Shown here: positions 1 through 9,366 of the stretch, one piece after another
Layout: the number at the start of each line of letters is the position of its first letter
How positions within the stretch are numbered: the first letter of the stretch is position 1
DNA from: Pseudooceanicola aestuarii
Lineage (GTDB): Bacteria; Pseudomonadota; Alphaproteobacteria; Rhodobacterales; Rhodobacteraceae
Assembly (NCBI RefSeq): GCF_010614805.1
Contig: NZ_JAAFZC010000002.1
Span: 248,001-312,000, forward strand
Direction of reading: 5' to 3'
Length of the DNA: 64,000 bases
The notes under the pieces: generated by a model
Database searches by the model: none
The model's input: the letters and a program-made list of their open reading frames with translations, nothing else
Told to the model about the DNA's origin: nothing
Position numbers and translations under genes: made by a program

Positions 1-735
1 GGGCATCAGGGTCAGGCCGAACCCCGCCGCCACCAGCCGCGACAATGTCGCCAGCGACGAGGCGCCCATGTTGATCAGCGCATGTTCCCGGCCGCGCCCG
101 CAGACCGCCAGCGCCTGGTCGGTCAGGCAATGGCCGTCCTCCAACAGCATCAGTGGCGTGCGACCCAGATCCTCGGGCGTCAGGTTGCGGGCGGCGGGGT
201 CCATCGCCTGCAACCGCGCAGGCGATCCGGCCAGCAGGAACCGATCCTCGAACAGCGGCAATTCCACCAGACCCGGCGCATCTGCCGGCAAGGCGATCAC
301 CGCCGCGTCCAGACGCCCGGCAAAGAGGTCGTCCAGCAGGCGCGCGGTCTTTGCCTCCTCCACCTGGACATTCAGGCCGATGTCGCGCGCACGGATCGCG
401 GCCAGCGCACCGGGCAGCAGGTAGGGCGCGACCGTCGGGATCAATCCCAACCGCAGGTCACCGGCCAATCCGCCCTTCCACCGCGCCATATCCTGCATCA
501 CCTGCATCTCCGCCAGCACCTTGTCCGTTTGCGCCAGCACCGTCCGGCCAAAGGCGGTCAGCACCACCCGGCGCGGTCCACGTTCGACCAGCGCAGCGCC
601 CAGCGTCGTCTCCAATTCGCGAATCTGGACGGAAAGCGCGGGTTGGGACACATGCACCGCCTCGGCCGCGCGGCCGAAATGGGCGTGTTTGGCGAGAGCC
701 TTGAAATAGCTCAGCTGACGGAGGGTGATATTCAT
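1..735 (-). CDS. oxyR: OxyR-type LysR-family peroxide regulator (3' end cut by window edge)
   Basis: This is a LysR-type transcription regulator read from 735 toward the left edge, where it is truncated. The N-terminus ([20 protein letters not shown]) is a LysR winged helix-turn-helix. In the effector domain the stretch [13 protein letters not shown], read at about 88-126, matches the redox segment of E. coli OxyR, with two cysteines nine residues apart as in Cys199/Cys208. Known OxyR proteins form a disulfide on contact with peroxide and activate catalase genes. It is divergent from katA, 94 bp away, which is the classic arrangement. The cysteine pair and the neighbour make OxyR the best call over a generic LysR protein. 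The last part of the protein lies outside the window. Confidence 0.9.
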   Translation of the reverse strand, partial: MNITLRQLSYFKALAKHAHFGRAAEAVHVSQPALSVQIRELETTLGAALVERGPRRVVLTAFGRTVLAQTDKVLAEMQVMQDMARWKGGLAGDLRLGLIPTVAPYLLPGALAAIRARDIGLNVQVEEAKTARLLDDLFAGRLDAAVIALPADAPGLVELPLFEDRFLLAGSPARLQAMDPAARNLTPEDLGRTPLMLLEDGHCLTDQALAVCGRGREHALINMGASSLATLSRLVAAGFGLTLMP

Positions 736-797
736 AACCAAAACCTATCACAAGGCGAACAATCTGCAATTGGACCTTATTAGAACTGTTCTAGATA
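734..797 (+). promoter_or_regulatory. oxyR/katA divergent control region with OxyR-like half-site
   Basis: Positions 734-748 read ATAA-N7-CTAT, one mismatch from the ATAG-N7-CTAT element of OxyR sites. The second expected element to its right is poorly conserved. A 13-bp dyad, TAGAACTGTTCTA, lies at 781-793. A possible katA promoter is TTGGAC (770-775) with TAGATA at 792-797, but the -10 match is weak. OxyR binding here is inferred from these matches and from the divergent gene pair. Confidence 0.45.
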
Positions 798-829
798 CTC
801 TCCACAGAAACCGACGACAGGAGGGACCG

Positions 830-2320
830 ATGTCCAGGAAATTGACCACCAGCGCCGGCGCGCCAATGCCCACCAACGAACACAGCCTCAGCGCCGGGCC
901 GCGCGGTCCGCTGCTGATGCAGGATTACCAGCTGATCGAAAAGCTGGCCCATCAGAACCGCGAACGCATCCCCGAACGCGCCGTCCACGCCAAGGGCTGG
1001 GGTGCCTTCGGCACTTTCACCGTGACCCATGACATCACGAAATACACCAAGGCGGCGATCTTCTCCGAGGTCGGCAAGAAGACAGAGGTCCTGTCGCGCT
1101 GGTCCACCGTGGCGGGCGAATTGGGCGCGGCCGACACCGAACGGGACGTGCGCGGCTTTTCCTTGAAATTCTACACCGAAGAAGGCAATTGGGATCTGGT
1201 CGGCAACAACACCCCGATCTTCTTTGTTCGCGACCCCTACAAGTTCCCCGATTTCATCCGCACCCAGAAACGCCACCCGGTGACCAACCTTCGTTCGCCG
1301 GAAGCGATGTTCGACTTCTGGGCGGCACAACCCGAATCGGTGCATCAGGTCACGATCCTGATGTCCGATCGCGGCATCCCGCAGAACCCGGCCCGGATGA
1401 ACGGCTACGGCTCTCATACCTTCAGCTTCTGGAATGATGCCGGCGAACGCTACTGGATCAAATTCCACTTCAAGACCCAGCAGGGCCATGCGCATTTCAC
1501 CAATGAAGAGGCGGAAACGCTGATCGGCAAGACCCGTGAAAGCTATCAGGAAGACCTGTTCAACATGATCGAAGAGGGGCAACACCCCAAATGGACCATG
1601 TTCATTCAGGTCATGAACGAGGAAGACGCCGCCAACCAGCCGTTCAACCCGTTCGACCTGACCAAGGTCTGGCCGCATGGCGATTTTCCCCTGATCGAGG
1701 TCGGAGAGCTGGAATTCAACCGCAATCCCGACAATTACTTCATCTACGTCGAGAACGCGGCCTATTCGCCGTCCAACATCGTGCCCGGCATCTCCTTCAG
1801 CCCGGACAAGATGTTGCAGGCGCGGGTCTTTTCCTATGCGGATGCGCATCGCTACCGGCTGGGCACCCATTACGAGCAGCTGCCCGCCAACGTCGCCAAG
1901 GCGGCCGAGGTGCATTTCTATCACAAGGACGGCGGCATGCGGTTCTTCCCGCAGCAGACCGGCCACCCGGACGCCTATTACGAACCGAACCAATACGAGG
2001 AGGCGGCGCGCCCCGACCCGGCGGCGACGGAACCGCCAATGAAGATCGACGGCGACGCGGCGCGCTATGACCAGGCCGATCCGGACGCGGATTTCGTTCA
2101 GCCCCGGGCACTTTATGCCGAAGTTCTGAACGACGAACAGCGCGCGCGGCTGCATTCCAACATGGCCTCGGCCATGGGGCCATGCTCCGACAGCGTGAAG
2201 GAGCGGTGGTACGCCGTGCTGGCCAAGGTGCATCCCGATTACGAGGCCGGTGTACGCCGCGCCGTCGAGGATGATGCCAACGCCATCCCCGTCACGGACG
2301 AGACGCCCACACGGGCCTGA
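830..2320 (+). CDS. katA: Monofunctional heme catalase KatA
   Basis: This 496-residue protein converts hydrogen peroxide to water and oxygen and should act in the cytoplasm. It has the clade signatures: the distal histidine near residue 53 ([11 protein letters not shown]), the active-site Asn in [12 protein letters not shown] (about 124-135), and the proximal heme-ligand Tyr336 in [14 protein letters not shown]. Its length fits small-subunit catalases. The start at 830 is chosen because AGGAGGG lies at 819-825; an upstream in-frame ATG would extend the protein into the promoter. It is divergent from the oxyR-like gene and is probably peroxide-induced through it. A hairpin terminator follows at 2346. 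Confidence 0.96.
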   Translation: MSRKLTTSAGAPMPTNEHSLSAGPRGPLLMQDYQLIEKLAHQNRERIPERAVHAKGWGAFGTFTVTHDITKYTKAAIFSEVGKKTEVLSRWSTVAGELGAADTERDVRGFSLKFYTEEGNWDLVGNNTPIFFVRDPYKFPDFIRTQKRHPVTNLRSPEAMFDFWAAQPESVHQVTILMSDRGIPQNPARMNGYGSHTFSFWNDAGERYWIKFHFKTQQGHAHFTNEEAETLIGKTRESYQEDLFNMIEEGQHPKWTMFIQVMNEEDAANQPFNPFDLTKVWPHGDFPLIEVGELEFNRNPDNYFIYVENAAYSPSNIVPGISFSPDKMLQARVFSYADAHRYRLGTHYEQLPANVAKAAEVHFYHKDGGMRFFPQQTGHPDAYYEPNQYEEAARPDPAATEPPMKIDGDAARYDQADPDADFVQPRALYAEVLNDEQRARLHSNMASAMGPCSDSVKERWYAVLAKVHPDYEAGVRRAVEDDANAIPVTDETPTRA

Positions 2321-2345
2321 CCCGTCTTGCCGACCCACACCGACG

Positions 2346-2374
2346 AAGGGCCGGGATGGATTTCCCGGCCCTTT
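2346..2374 (+). terminator. Terminator hairpin after katA
   Basis: An 11-bp perfect stem (2346-2356 with 2363-2373) has a 6-nt loop and ends in a short T tract. It lies 25 bp after the katA stop codon. Confidence 0.7.
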
Positions 2375-2494
2375 GCATGCGCGGCGGTTTCCGCGCCGCG
2401 CCGATCACGCGGCGGTTGCCATGCCCGTCGCCGCCGCTTAATCCCGGCCCCGACAGACGGCGCCCGCCGCACGTCCCCCAGCCCGGAGCCTACG

Positions 2495-3226
2495 ATGTCC
2501 ATCGATTGGAACACGCACCGCCGCGAGGCGCACAAATTGGGACGGTTGCAGGAATTCCTGCGCCAGATCGTCTATGGCGGCAATGACGGTATCGTCACCA
2601 CCTTTGCCATCGTCGCCGGTTTTGCCGGGGCGGCGGCAGAGGGGGTGGCCCAGATCGGCGGCATGGCGGTGCTGGTTTTCGGACTGGCCAACCTCTTTGC
2701 CGACGGGGTCAGCATGGGGCTGGGCGAATTCCTGTCTGGCCGGGCACAGCGTGATCTCTACCACCGACGCCGCGCGATGGAGCTGGAGGAGATCGCCCGC
2801 AATCCCGCCCGCGAACGCCAGGAGCTGGAAACCATTCTGCGCCAGCGCGGCCTGCCGCAGAGCGATGCCCTGGCCGCCGCCGATATCCTGCAACGCCATC
2901 CCGCGATGATGGCGGACCTGATGATGACCTATGAATTCGGCATGCATGACCCGGAGGAGGAAGACCCGGCGGTCAACGGCCTGTTCACCTTCTGCGCCTT
3001 CGTGACCTTTGGCGCGGTGCCGCTGCTGCCCTATTTCCTGGGTCCGCCCTCGACCCAGGCGTTCCACTGGTCGATCGCCGCAACCCTGGGCGCGCTGACC
3101 GGTCTGGGTCTTCTGCGCTGGCGCGCCACGGGCGAGAATCCGGGCCGCAGCGTCGGGGAAACCGTCGCTGTGGGGGCGATCTGTGCGGTTGTGGCCTATG
3201 GTGTGGGCTGGATTGTCGGCGGCTGA
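2495..3226 (+). CDS. VIT1/CCC1-family membrane transporter
   Basis: This 243-residue membrane protein belongs to the VIT/CCC1 family, which moves Fe2+ or Mn2+ out of the cytoplasm in characterised members. The first helix contains the family signature ([20 protein letters not shown], about residues 24-43), followed by a second helix (about 50-70), then a charged cytosolic segment rich in Glu and Arg (about 85-145), which is the metal-binding loop region in the family. Three further hydrophobic segments fill the C-terminus. The start [10 protein letters not shown] is preceded by GGAG at 2485-2488; longer in-frame starts overlap the katA terminator. Next to oxyR-katA, a role in keeping free iron low under peroxide stress is plausible but inferred. 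Confidence 0.88.
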   Translation: MSIDWNTHRREAHKLGRLQEFLRQIVYGGNDGIVTTFAIVAGFAGAAAEGVAQIGGMAVLVFGLANLFADGVSMGLGEFLSGRAQRDLYHRRRAMELEEIARNPARERQELETILRQRGLPQSDALAAADILQRHPAMMADLMMTYEFGMHDPEEEDPAVNGLFTFCAFVTFGAVPLLPYFLGPPSTQAFHWSIAATLGALTGLGLLRWRATGENPGRSVGETVAVGAICAVVAYGVGWIVGG

Positions 3227-3323
3227 GTTTCCACTTCGGAAACAAAAACAGGCCGGAGAATTCCCCCCCGACCCTGGCGGCCTTGACGGCCGTTAACCTG
3301 TCCGCGCGCCCTAAGGTCGCGGT

Positions 3324-4139
3324 TCAGCCGATGAGACCGCAATCACGGGGCTGATCGTCGTAGAACCGGCGCAGGCGCTCCAGCGCGATGCGCAGCACGA
3401 TCTTGGCCGAGCGGGCGGACCAGCCGAGCGTCTTTTCGACCTCTTCCAGCCCGGTCAGGTGACAGCAGCACATCAGCGCCACGTCACCCAACCCCGGCCC
3501 CAGCTCTGCCAGGGCGGCGCGCACCCGCGTCTGCGGATCTCGCAGCGCCGGTCCGATCGCGGTGTCGGGGATCGGCCGATCGGGGATTTCCGCCCAGTCG
3601 ATCTGCGTGCCGGCGGTCATGCGGGCCAGTTCGAAATCCTCCCGCAGGCGTTCCGCCGCCCGCAGTTGCGGCGGTGACAGGAACCGCGCCCCGTCCCGAT
3701 CCCGACGCCGCCCCAGGGCTGTGACCGGCGTGTCACAGCGATAGCCCCGCGCCGCACGCCCTGCCGCATCCGCCCCGGAGGTCAACGGCGATTGAGGTTT
3801 GGCGCTGTTCTCCGCGATTTCGTCCCGCGCGGTGCGACCGACGGCGGTGATCGTATATCGCATGATGCGCCCCGGCGTGGCGCAATGGATCCATCCCGCA
3901 TCGGCCAGGCGATGCACCTGCTGGCGATCCACCACTGCGCGGCGCTCGGGCTGGCCCTGCGCGTCAGAGCGGACCAGCACGGCGCGCTCCATATCGAAGG
4001 CAAGGGCCAGGCAGGTCGCCGGCTCGCAGAGCATTTGCAGGATCTCCTGAAGATCGGGATCAGGCAAGTCGTCGGTCACCAGCCTGGGGGGCGGATTGGG
4101 CCCGGTGCAGGGCCGGGTACGGGTCGCATGCGCAGTCAT
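3324..4139 (-). CDS. DUF6456 domain protein with helix-turn-helix regions
   Basis: This 271-residue protein matches the DUF6456 family of alphaproteobacteria as I remember it; no activity is established. Residues about 60-95 look like a small winged helix (VDRQQVHRLADAGWIH, then an arginine-rich strand). The last 110 residues carry the family domain, ending in a helix-turn-helix reminiscent of sigma region 4 (LEEVEKTLGWSARSAKIVL). The middle is Arg/Pro-rich and probably disordered. The start at 4139 follows a good AAGGAG; an upstream in-frame ATG would extend it into the AT-rich promoter. It is divergent from the DUF6477 gene, which suggests joint control. A DNA-binding role is inferred from the two HTH-like regions. 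Confidence 0.72.
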   Translation of the reverse strand: MTAHATRTRPCTGPNPPPRLVTDDLPDPDLQEILQMLCEPATCLALAFDMERAVLVRSDAQGQPERRAVVDRQQVHRLADAGWIHCATPGRIMRYTITAVGRTARDEIAENSAKPQSPLTSGADAAGRAARGYRCDTPVTALGRRRDRDGARFLSPPQLRAAERLREDFELARMTAGTQIDWAEIPDRPIPDTAIGPALRDPQTRVRAALAELGPGLGDVALMCCCHLTGLEEVEKTLGWSARSAKIVLRIALERLRRFYDDQPRDCGLIG

Positions 4140-4451
4140 CGTCAAGGCTCCTTCACGAATTCGGGACGGTTCCGGCTGCTGGACCCGGCCTGCATGCATC
4201 GTTGCCACGACACCCGCTTGCCGGTGTTTTCCAACCTGTCTTGGCTGGTCGATCCCTCTGGCCGTATTTATCCCCACATTTATCCACAAGTTAACGGCGA
4301 GAAACTTGCCAAATGGTTAATATCGGCCGTTGCTCCGATAATTGTTTCCATTTGATAAACTATTCTTTCCTGACCGTGCGCTGGATTCCGTAATGCGCAA
4401 CGCTCTCGCCGCTTTGCTGGTGTCGGGATGCTCGCACCAAGGAGAATGACG
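4140..4451. promoter_or_regulatory. Divergent promoter between DUF6456 and DUF6477 genes: DnaA-box, CtrA-half-site and GANTC motifs
   Basis: This 312-bp gap becomes AT-rich between about 4250 and 4380, unlike the flanking GC-rich DNA. It contains a perfect DnaA-box consensus TTATCCACA (4280-4288) and a one-mismatch copy TTATCCCCA (4268-4276), 12 bp apart in the same orientation. Next comes GTTAAC (4290-4295). The minus strand of 4313-4320 reads TTAACCAT, the CtrA half-site. A GANTC (CcrM methylation) site lies at 4384-4388. A full TTAA-N7-TTAA box was not found. The motifs are seen directly; cell-cycle control is inference. Confidence 0.5.
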
Positions 4452-4802
4452 ATGCAGGATGTAGATACACGGGTCAGAACCTTGCGCCGGCCGCGCCTTC
4501 TGGTGGCCGCCGCGCGAATTGCCGCGGGACAGGCCGCGCGCCGCTTTGATCAGCCCGAGGATTGCTGCGCCGCGCCGGGATCAACGGCGCATCTGCTGCG
4601 CCTGCTGGAGGACGAGGCCGAGCACGAGGCCCGCCGCCGCGCCCGCGATGCCAGTTACAGCGCGCCGGGCCATGTCACCGCCCTGGGCGCGGTGATCGCC
4701 ACCCACGCGCTGCGCCAGGCCGCGCCGTCCTTGCCCGACAGCCTGGCATTGGTGCCACCTCACAGCGTCGGAGCCAGGGTCACGCGGCCGGGTCCGGCCT
4801 GA
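4452..4802 (+). CDS. DUF6477 family protein
   Basis: This 116-residue protein resembles DUF6477 proteins of Rhodobacteraceae, whose function is unknown. The recognisable part is the N-terminal pattern (TLRRPRLLVAAARIAAGQAA, about 11-30) and the middle ARDASYSAPGHVTALGAVIA, both hydrophobic/basic helices. The C-terminal tail is Pro/Ser-rich. The start at 4452 has AAGGAG at 4439-4444, seven bases upstream; ATG codons at 4428 and 4446 are in frame but less well placed. It is transcribed away from the DUF6456 gene across a shared promoter. No catalytic motif is visible. Confidence 0.7.
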   Translation: MQDVDTRVRTLRRPRLLVAAARIAAGQAARRFDQPEDCCAAPGSTAHLLRLLEDEAEHEARRRARDASYSAPGHVTALGAVIATHALRQAAPSLPDSLALVPPHSVGARVTRPGPA

Positions 4803-5019
4803 TCCCCGGCGCAGGCCTCCGGGCGGCCGCACCACGGGACAGACCGGAAGGGCAGGTCCGAAGAGACGTGACAGATGTCGCGCGGAACAATCCACCACAC
4901 CGCGCGACCGTAAAATACCGGGGTTGGAAGAAGCGGACGCCAAGGCGAAGGGGCCGAAGCGGTGATATCCACCCCGCCGCCCGGCGCCTGGCCGGCCACG
5001 GCTGCGGGCCGCAGGTCGA

Positions 5020-6567
5020 TCACATGAAGGCGTCCGGCGCCTCCGCCTTCTTGCGGGCGACATAGCTGGCCAGCCCCTCGGCGATGCCCGGATCCAGCTG
5101 TGGCTGCTGGTAATTCGCCAGCATCTTCGCCACCCGGTCGGCGGCCAGCGTCTGCGTATCGCGGGCGCCTTCCTCGTCCCAGGTCTCGAACGGCTTGTAA
5201 TCCATCAGCTCGGTCCGCCAGAACGCGTCCTTGAAATTCCGCTGGGTATGGCCGCAGCCCAGGAAATGGCCCCCCGGCCCGACCTCCCGCAGGGCGTCCA
5301 TCGCCTGCGCCTCGGCATCCGCCGTGACCCCCTGCGCCATCTTGTGCAGAATGCCCAGCTGATCGGCGTCCATCACGAATTTCTCGTAGGAGGCGACCAG
5401 CCCCCCCTCCAGCCAGCCGCAGGCGTGCAGCATGAAATTCACCCCGCCGAACAGCGCCGCATTCAACGTCTGCGTCGTCTCGTAGGCGGCCTGCGCATCG
5501 GGCAGTTTCGACCCGCACAGCCCCCCGCCCGACCGGAACGGCAGCCCCAGCCGCCGCGCCAGCTGACCCGCGCCATAGAGGATCTGACTGGCCTCCGGCG
5601 TGCCGAAGGTGGGCGCCCCGCTGTTCATGTCGATGGAGGTGACGAAAGCCCCGAAGATCACCGGCGCGCCGGGGCGCACCAGCTGCGAATAGGCCACGCC
5701 GGCCAGAACCTCGGCCAGAACCTGGGTCAGCGTGCCCACGACCGAGACCGGCGCCATGGCCCCACCCACGATGAAGGGCGAGATGATGCAGGCCTGATTG
5801 TTGCGCGCATAGACTTCAAGCGCGCCCATCATCACGTCGTCGAAGGTCAGCGGAGAATTGATGTTGATCAGCGAGGTCATCACCGTGTTCCGCTGCACGA
5901 ACTCGGCCCCGAACAGGATCTCGCACATCTCCACGCTGTCGCGCGCGCGGGAGGGTTCGGTGACAGAGCCCATGAACGGCTTGTCCGACAGGGTCATATG
6001 GGCCAGCAACATATCCAGATGCCGCTTGTTCACCGGCACGTCCGTCGGTTCGCAGACCGTGCCGCCGGAATGGTGCAGCCATTTGGACATGTAGCCCAGC
6101 TTCACGAAGTTGCGGAAATCCTCCATCCGGGCATAGCGGCGGCCGCCGGCGGCGTCGCGCACGAAGGGCGGGCCATAGACCGGCGCCAGCACCAGATTGC
6201 GCCCCCCGATCTCGACGCTGCGCTCCGGGTTGCGGGCCACCTGGGTGAACTGGCGCGGGGCCGTTGCGATCAGCTGACGCGCCAGGCCGCGGGGGATATG
6301 CACCCGTTCGCCGTGGACATCGGCCCCGGCCTGACGCCAGCGCTCCAGCGCGGCGGGGTTGTTGACGAAGTTGACGCCGATTTCCTCCAGTACCGTTTCG
6401 GCGTTGGTTTCGATGATCTCCAGCGCCTCGGCATTCAGCATTTCGATATCGGGGATATTACGCTGGATGACGGCGGCGCTGTCGAAACTCACAGCGGTGC
6501 GTTCGGCCCGACGGGCCGCGCCTCCGCCGCCACGGGTGCGTCGTCCTTTGGTGGTTGCTTCGCTCAT
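5020..6567 (-). CDS. Non-pyrrolysine trimethylamine methyltransferase (MttB) family protein
   Basis: This 515-residue protein belongs to the MttB superfamily (PF06253), whose members transfer a methyl group from a quaternary or tertiary amine to a corrinoid protein. Family features are the N-terminal segment about ETNAETVLEEIGVNF (54-68), the conserved NSPLTFDDVMMGALEVYA (about 240-257), and the Gly-rich LPFRSGGGLCGSK segment (about 345-357). The frame is open throughout, so there is no amber (pyrrolysine) codon; non-Pyl relatives include glycine betaine methyltransferases. The N-terminus has a basic Gly/Arg-rich leader. No corrinoid protein, corrinoid activase or second methyltransferase gene is adjacent. 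The substrate is unknown, with betaine-type compounds likeliest. Confidence 0.87.
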   Translation of the reverse strand: MSEATTKGRRTRGGGGAARRAERTAVSFDSAAVIQRNIPDIEMLNAEALEIIETNAETVLEEIGVNFVNNPAALERWRQAGADVHGERVHIPRGLARQLIATAPRQFTQVARNPERSVEIGGRNLVLAPVYGPPFVRDAAGGRRYARMEDFRNFVKLGYMSKWLHHSGGTVCEPTDVPVNKRHLDMLLAHMTLSDKPFMGSVTEPSRARDSVEMCEILFGAEFVQRNTVMTSLININSPLTFDDVMMGALEVYARNNQACIISPFIVGGAMAPVSVVGTLTQVLAEVLAGVAYSQLVRPGAPVIFGAFVTSIDMNSGAPTFGTPEASQILYGAGQLARRLGLPFRSGGGLCGSKLPDAQAAYETTQTLNAALFGGVNFMLHACGWLEGGLVASYEKFVMDADQLGILHKMAQGVTADAEAQAMDALREVGPGGHFLGCGHTQRNFKDAFWRTELMDYKPFETWDEEGARDTQTLAADRVAKMLANYQQPQLDPGIAEGLASYVARKKAEAPDAFM

Positions 6568-6771
6568 GCCGTGCCCTCTGCGTCTGTCCGGCGAGTCGGC
6601 CGGTCTGGGGATATCTCTACAATCCGGGCCCTGCCGTCCACGGATGGATTGCGGCGCGTGAGGGGGGAAAACGACATGCCGCCGCCCGCACCGGCGACAA
6701 CCGGCGTCAAAGCGGCGGGCCGGGCTGCGAACGCGCTTGCCCTCTCGCGCGGCGGAAGCTAATGCACCCCC

Positions 6772-8340
6772 ATGTCCGAGACCTCACACGACCGCCTTCT
6801 GATCATCGACTTCGGCAGCCAGGTGACGCAGCTGATCGCGCGCCGCCTGCGGGAACTGAATGTCTATTGCGAGATCCACCCCTACCAGAACGTCACCGAT
6901 GCCTTCCTGGCCGATTTCGCGCCCAAGGCGGTGATCTTCTCCGGCGGGCCCGACAGCGTCACGCGGGAGGGATCGCCCCGCCCGCCGCAATCGGTCTACC
7001 GGCTGGGCGTGCCGATCCTGGGCATCTGCTATGGCCAGCAGGTCATGATGCAGGATCTGGGCGGCCGCGTCGTGGGCGGCGAGGGCACGTCCGAATTCGG
7101 CCGGGCCTGGGTGACCCCATCGGACGACCGGATCGACCTGTTGCAGGGCTGGTTCCTGGACGGAACGTGCCGCGAACAGGTGTGGATGAGCCATGGCGAC
7201 CACGTCTCGGACCTGGCGCCGGGCTTTCAGGTCTACGGCACCTCGCCCAACGCGCCCTTTGCGATCACCGCCGATCTTGACCGCCGGTTCTACGCGGTCC
7301 AGTTCCACCCGGAGGTGCACCACACCCCCAATGGTCGCACGCTGTACGAGAATTTCGTGCGCGACGCGGGATTTACCGGCGACTGGACCATGGGCGCCTA
7401 CCGCGAAGAGGCGATCCGCAAGATCCGCGAACAGGTCGGCGACCGCAAGGTCATCTGTGCCCTGTCCGGCGGGGTGGACAGCTCTGTCGCCGCGATCCTG
7501 CTGCACGAGGCGATCGGCGAGCAACTGACCTGCGTCTTCGTCGATCACGGGCTGCTGCGCCTGAACGAGGCCGAAGAAGTCGTGGGCATGTTCCGGGAGC
7601 ATTACAACCTGCCGCTGATCCACGCCGACGAAAGCGATCTGTTCCTGGGTGAGTTGGACGGTGTTTCCGACCCGGAGACCAAGCGCAAGATCATCGGCCG
7701 CCTGTTCATCGACGTGTTCCAGAAACATGCCGACACGATCGAAGGCGCGGAATTCCTGGCGCAGGGTACGCTTTACCCCGATGTGATCGAATCGGTCAGC
7801 TTCTCCGGCGGCCCCTCCGTCACGATCAAAAGCCACCACAACGTCGGCGGCCTGCCCGAAAAGATGGGCCTGAAACTGGTCGAACCCCTGCGGGAATTGT
7901 TCAAGGACGAGGTCCGGGATCTGGGCCGCGAACTGGGCCTGCCCGACAGTTTCATCGGCCGCCACCCCTTCCCCGGGCCGGGCCTGGCGATCCGCTGCCC
8001 CGGCGAGATCACCCGCGAAAAGCTGGAGATCCTGCGCAAGGCCGATGCCGTCTATATCGACCAGATCCGCAAGCATGGCCTTTATGACGAGATCTGGCAG
8101 GCCTTCGTGGCGATCCTGCCGGTGCGCACCGTGGGCGTGATGGGCGACGGGCGCACCTATGATTTCGCCTGTGCCCTGCGCGCGGTGACCTCCGTCGATG
8201 GGATGACGGCGGATTACTATCCCTTCAGCCATGATTTCCTGGGCGAAACCGCCACCCGCATCATCAACGAGGTCAAGGGGATCAATCGCGTCACCTATGA
8301 CGTGACCTCCAAGCCGCCGGGCACGATCGAGTGGGAGTGA
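6772..8340 (+). CDS. guaA: GMP synthase (glutamine-hydrolysing)
   Basis: GuaA aminates XMP to GMP using glutamine and ATP, the last step of guanine nucleotide synthesis. The 522-residue protein has the usual two-domain order. The class I glutamine amidotransferase domain carries Cys86 (GICYGQQ), His179 and Glu181 (FHPEVHH). The ATP pyrophosphatase domain has the P-loop [11 protein letters not shown] near 230-240. The C-terminal dimerisation domain ends with the conserved KPPGTIEWE. The start fits the family N-terminus ([11 protein letters not shown]). It stands alone, with the MttB-family gene divergent upstream. Confidence 0.97.
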   Translation: MSETSHDRLLIIDFGSQVTQLIARRLRELNVYCEIHPYQNVTDAFLADFAPKAVIFSGGPDSVTREGSPRPPQSVYRLGVPILGICYGQQVMMQDLGGRVVGGEGTSEFGRAWVTPSDDRIDLLQGWFLDGTCREQVWMSHGDHVSDLAPGFQVYGTSPNAPFAITADLDRRFYAVQFHPEVHHTPNGRTLYENFVRDAGFTGDWTMGAYREEAIRKIREQVGDRKVICALSGGVDSSVAAILLHEAIGEQLTCVFVDHGLLRLNEAEEVVGMFREHYNLPLIHADESDLFLGELDGVSDPETKRKIIGRLFIDVFQKHADTIEGAEFLAQGTLYPDVIESVSFSGGPSVTIKSHHNVGGLPEKMGLKLVEPLRELFKDEVRDLGRELGLPDSFIGRHPFPGPGLAIRCPGEITREKLEILRKADAVYIDQIRKHGLYDEIWQAFVAILPVRTVGVMGDGRTYDFACALRAVTSVDGMTADYYPFSHDFLGETATRIINEVKGINRVTYDVTSKPPGTIEWE

Positions 8341-8429
8341 TCCGCAAAGGCGGGTCGCTCTACACCAAAAATTAACGTCTCTCCCCCCAAGCTGCCCCGA
8401 ACAGGGGCCGCCGCAACGGGGGACAGGAG

Positions 8430-9209
8430 ATGTATGACGACTATATTGCCATTCTGCGCCAGCGCGCGGCCGATCCCGATGACGGACGGTTCGCCGCCGA
8501 CCAACTGCTGCAACTTCACGCAGCCGCAACGGCCCGCCCCGCCGCGCAGATCCTGGAATTGGGCGTCGATCAGGGACAAAGCACGCGGGTTTTCCTGAAC
8601 GCGATCCATGGCCGAACCGGCGCGCGCCTGGTCTCCGTCGATATCCGCGATTGCGCGGGGGCGGCCCACTCGGGCCAGTGGCAATTCGTGCAATCCTGCT
8701 CTGCCGACGTTGCGCGGGTGCTGGACGCGGCGCCGGGGCTGCGGGCGGGGATCGACATCCTTTATATCGACAGCCTGCACACCCGCGAACATGTCGCGCG
8801 CGAAGTCTACGGCTATTTCCCCCACCTGGCGGAGGGGGCGGAAATCTTCTTCGACGATGTCGACAGCGGCCCCTACATGCGCGGCGCGCGCAAGGACAAC
8901 CGGGGCACGGAAATTGCCAACCGCCGGATCGAGGCTTTGATCCGGGAGATTTTTCAGGCAAATCGCGACATCTTGGATCTGCGCATCGATCACGGGTCGA
9001 CCGGGCTGGCGCGGCTGCGCAAACGCGCCCCGTTGGGCGCTACTCTGCGCCCACCGTTATGCGTAGCGCCGCGCTACAGGTGGGGTGCGCCGACCCTGCT
9101 CCGCCGTCTGAACCCCCGTGCCCCCACCGGCGCCGGACCTTCCTCCACGCCTCCCGCCGCGACCCTTGGTCGGAAATTTCTGGTGGACCTTCCGCGTCCC
9201 GGTCCCTGA
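8430..9209 (+). CDS. Class I SAM-dependent methyltransferase-like protein (Methyltransferase_24 type)
   Basis: The first about 205 residues look like a small SAM methyltransferase of the Methyltransferase_24 type. Motif I is ILELGVDQGQSTRVF (about 41-55), an acidic strand end follows at VSVDIRD, and IDILYIDSLHTREHV (about 109-123) resembles the metal- or substrate-binding region seen in related hydroxylase and methyltransferase families. The substrate is unknown. The last 55 residues are Pro/Arg/Leu-rich with no recognisable fold and could be read-through of what is normally an intergenic region, so a frameshift near 9030 or a lineage-specific tail is possible. GGGGGA at 8418-8423 is a plausible ribosome site. 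Confidence 0.68.
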   Translation: MYDDYIAILRQRAADPDDGRFAADQLLQLHAAATARPAAQILELGVDQGQSTRVFLNAIHGRTGARLVSVDIRDCAGAAHSGQWQFVQSCSADVARVLDAAPGLRAGIDILYIDSLHTREHVAREVYGYFPHLAEGAEIFFDDVDSGPYMRGARKDNRGTEIANRRIEALIREIFQANRDILDLRIDHGSTGLARLRKRAPLGATLRPPLCVAPRYRWGAPTLLRRLNPRAPTGAGPSSTPPAATLGRKFLVDLPRPGP

Positions 9210-9366
9210 CGGGCTCCCTCCCCTGCGGCAAGACCCGGCGTGGCGCCTTTGCCCCTTCCCCTGCCCGCGCGGCTGTGGCACAGCGCCGCCTCCTGCGCTG
9301 TGCCCCCTCGAAAGACTTGCCCAAGGGACACGGGGTTTGCCACAAGGGTGCCATCGGGAGAGCTGA

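Noticed and set aside
725..829. N-terminal extension of katA from an upstream ATG
   Set aside because: It would cover the oxyR/katA promoter, and a strong AGGAGGG site supports the start at 830.
4268..4288. Two DnaA boxes as a replication origin
   Set aside because: Two boxes are too few, no dnaA, parAB, hemE or gidA gene is nearby, and the boxes sit in a divergent promoter. A regulatory role is more likely.
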